DNA of 6,744 nt from positions 1 through 6,744 of the forward strand of contig JASBYY010000069.1 in assembly GCA_029983675.1 (NCBI GenBank), given 5' to 3'. The notes under the pieces were generated by a model. The model saw only the letters and a list, made by a program, of their open reading frames with translations, made no database searches and was not told the origin of the DNA. The stretch comes from Bacteroidales bacterium (GTDB lineage Bacteria; Bacteroidota; Bacteroidia; Bacteroidales; F082). Positions 6,647 through 6,744 of the stretch are shown in pieces. Numbering within the stretch: the first letter of the stretch is position 1; every line of letters begins with the position of its first letter. A program made the position numbers and the translations under genes.

Positions 6647-6744
6647 TCTATGCGTTGTGTTGTTTGGTGGTTTATTGCAATGAAACGGTTATTTAGTCAA
6701 CCCTTAAAAACCACTTTTGGCATTTCCATTTCTGTGTGAGGTTC

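Noticed and set aside
6551..6739. A 62-codon plus-strand frame at the right edge.
   Set aside because: It overlaps the signal-peptide end of the exported-protein gene on the opposite strand, and its product shows no domain or credible composition.

Overview
The window reads as chromosomal DNA of a Bacteroidota bacterium, most likely order Bacteroidales and possibly Prevotella-like. Four things point there: copies of the Bacteroidota -7 promoter motif TAnnTTTG just upstream of several genes, A-rich start regions without clear Shine-Dalgarno sites, a long (314 aa) PurC, and a stand-alone RfaE2-type heptose adenylyltransferase beside a GtrA-like membrane protein. The genus is inference; I see no rRNA or other taxonomic marker.

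Layout, left to right. Positions 1-48 may be the last 15 codons of a rightward gene that enters from outside. Positions 49-229 hold no convincing gene, only an AT-rich inverted repeat at the left edge and a probable promoter. Three rightward genes follow: a membrane sensor histidine kinase (230-1744), purC (1903-2847) and recG (2950-5055). purC and recG each have their own -7 element, and a weak intrinsic terminator lies between them, so they look like adjacent single transcription units rather than one operon. After a 70-bp convergent gap come three leftward genes. rfaE2 (5614-5126) overlaps the end of a gtrA-like gene (6110-5586) by 29 bp, and the pair is preceded by a well-formed promoter. 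Upstream of it lies a small exported protein of unknown function (6646-6221).

Functionally this is mostly housekeeping. PurC performs a step of de novo purine synthesis, RecG rescues stalled replication forks and branched DNA, and RfaE2 makes ADP-heptose for surface glycans. GtrA-family proteins are usually linked to moving or handling lipid-linked sugars at the inner membrane, so the overlapping rfaE2/gtrA pair is plausibly a small envelope-glycan unit. The histidine kinase has no response regulator beside it and a large extracytoplasmic sensor region of unknown ligand. I found no mobile element, CRISPR array, tRNA, rRNA or clear sign of horizontal transfer, and no convincing new multi-gene system. 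The least explained items are the kinase sensor region, the exported 141-aa protein, the rfaE2/gtrA coupling, and a 43-codon reading frame that overlaps the kinase stop codon.
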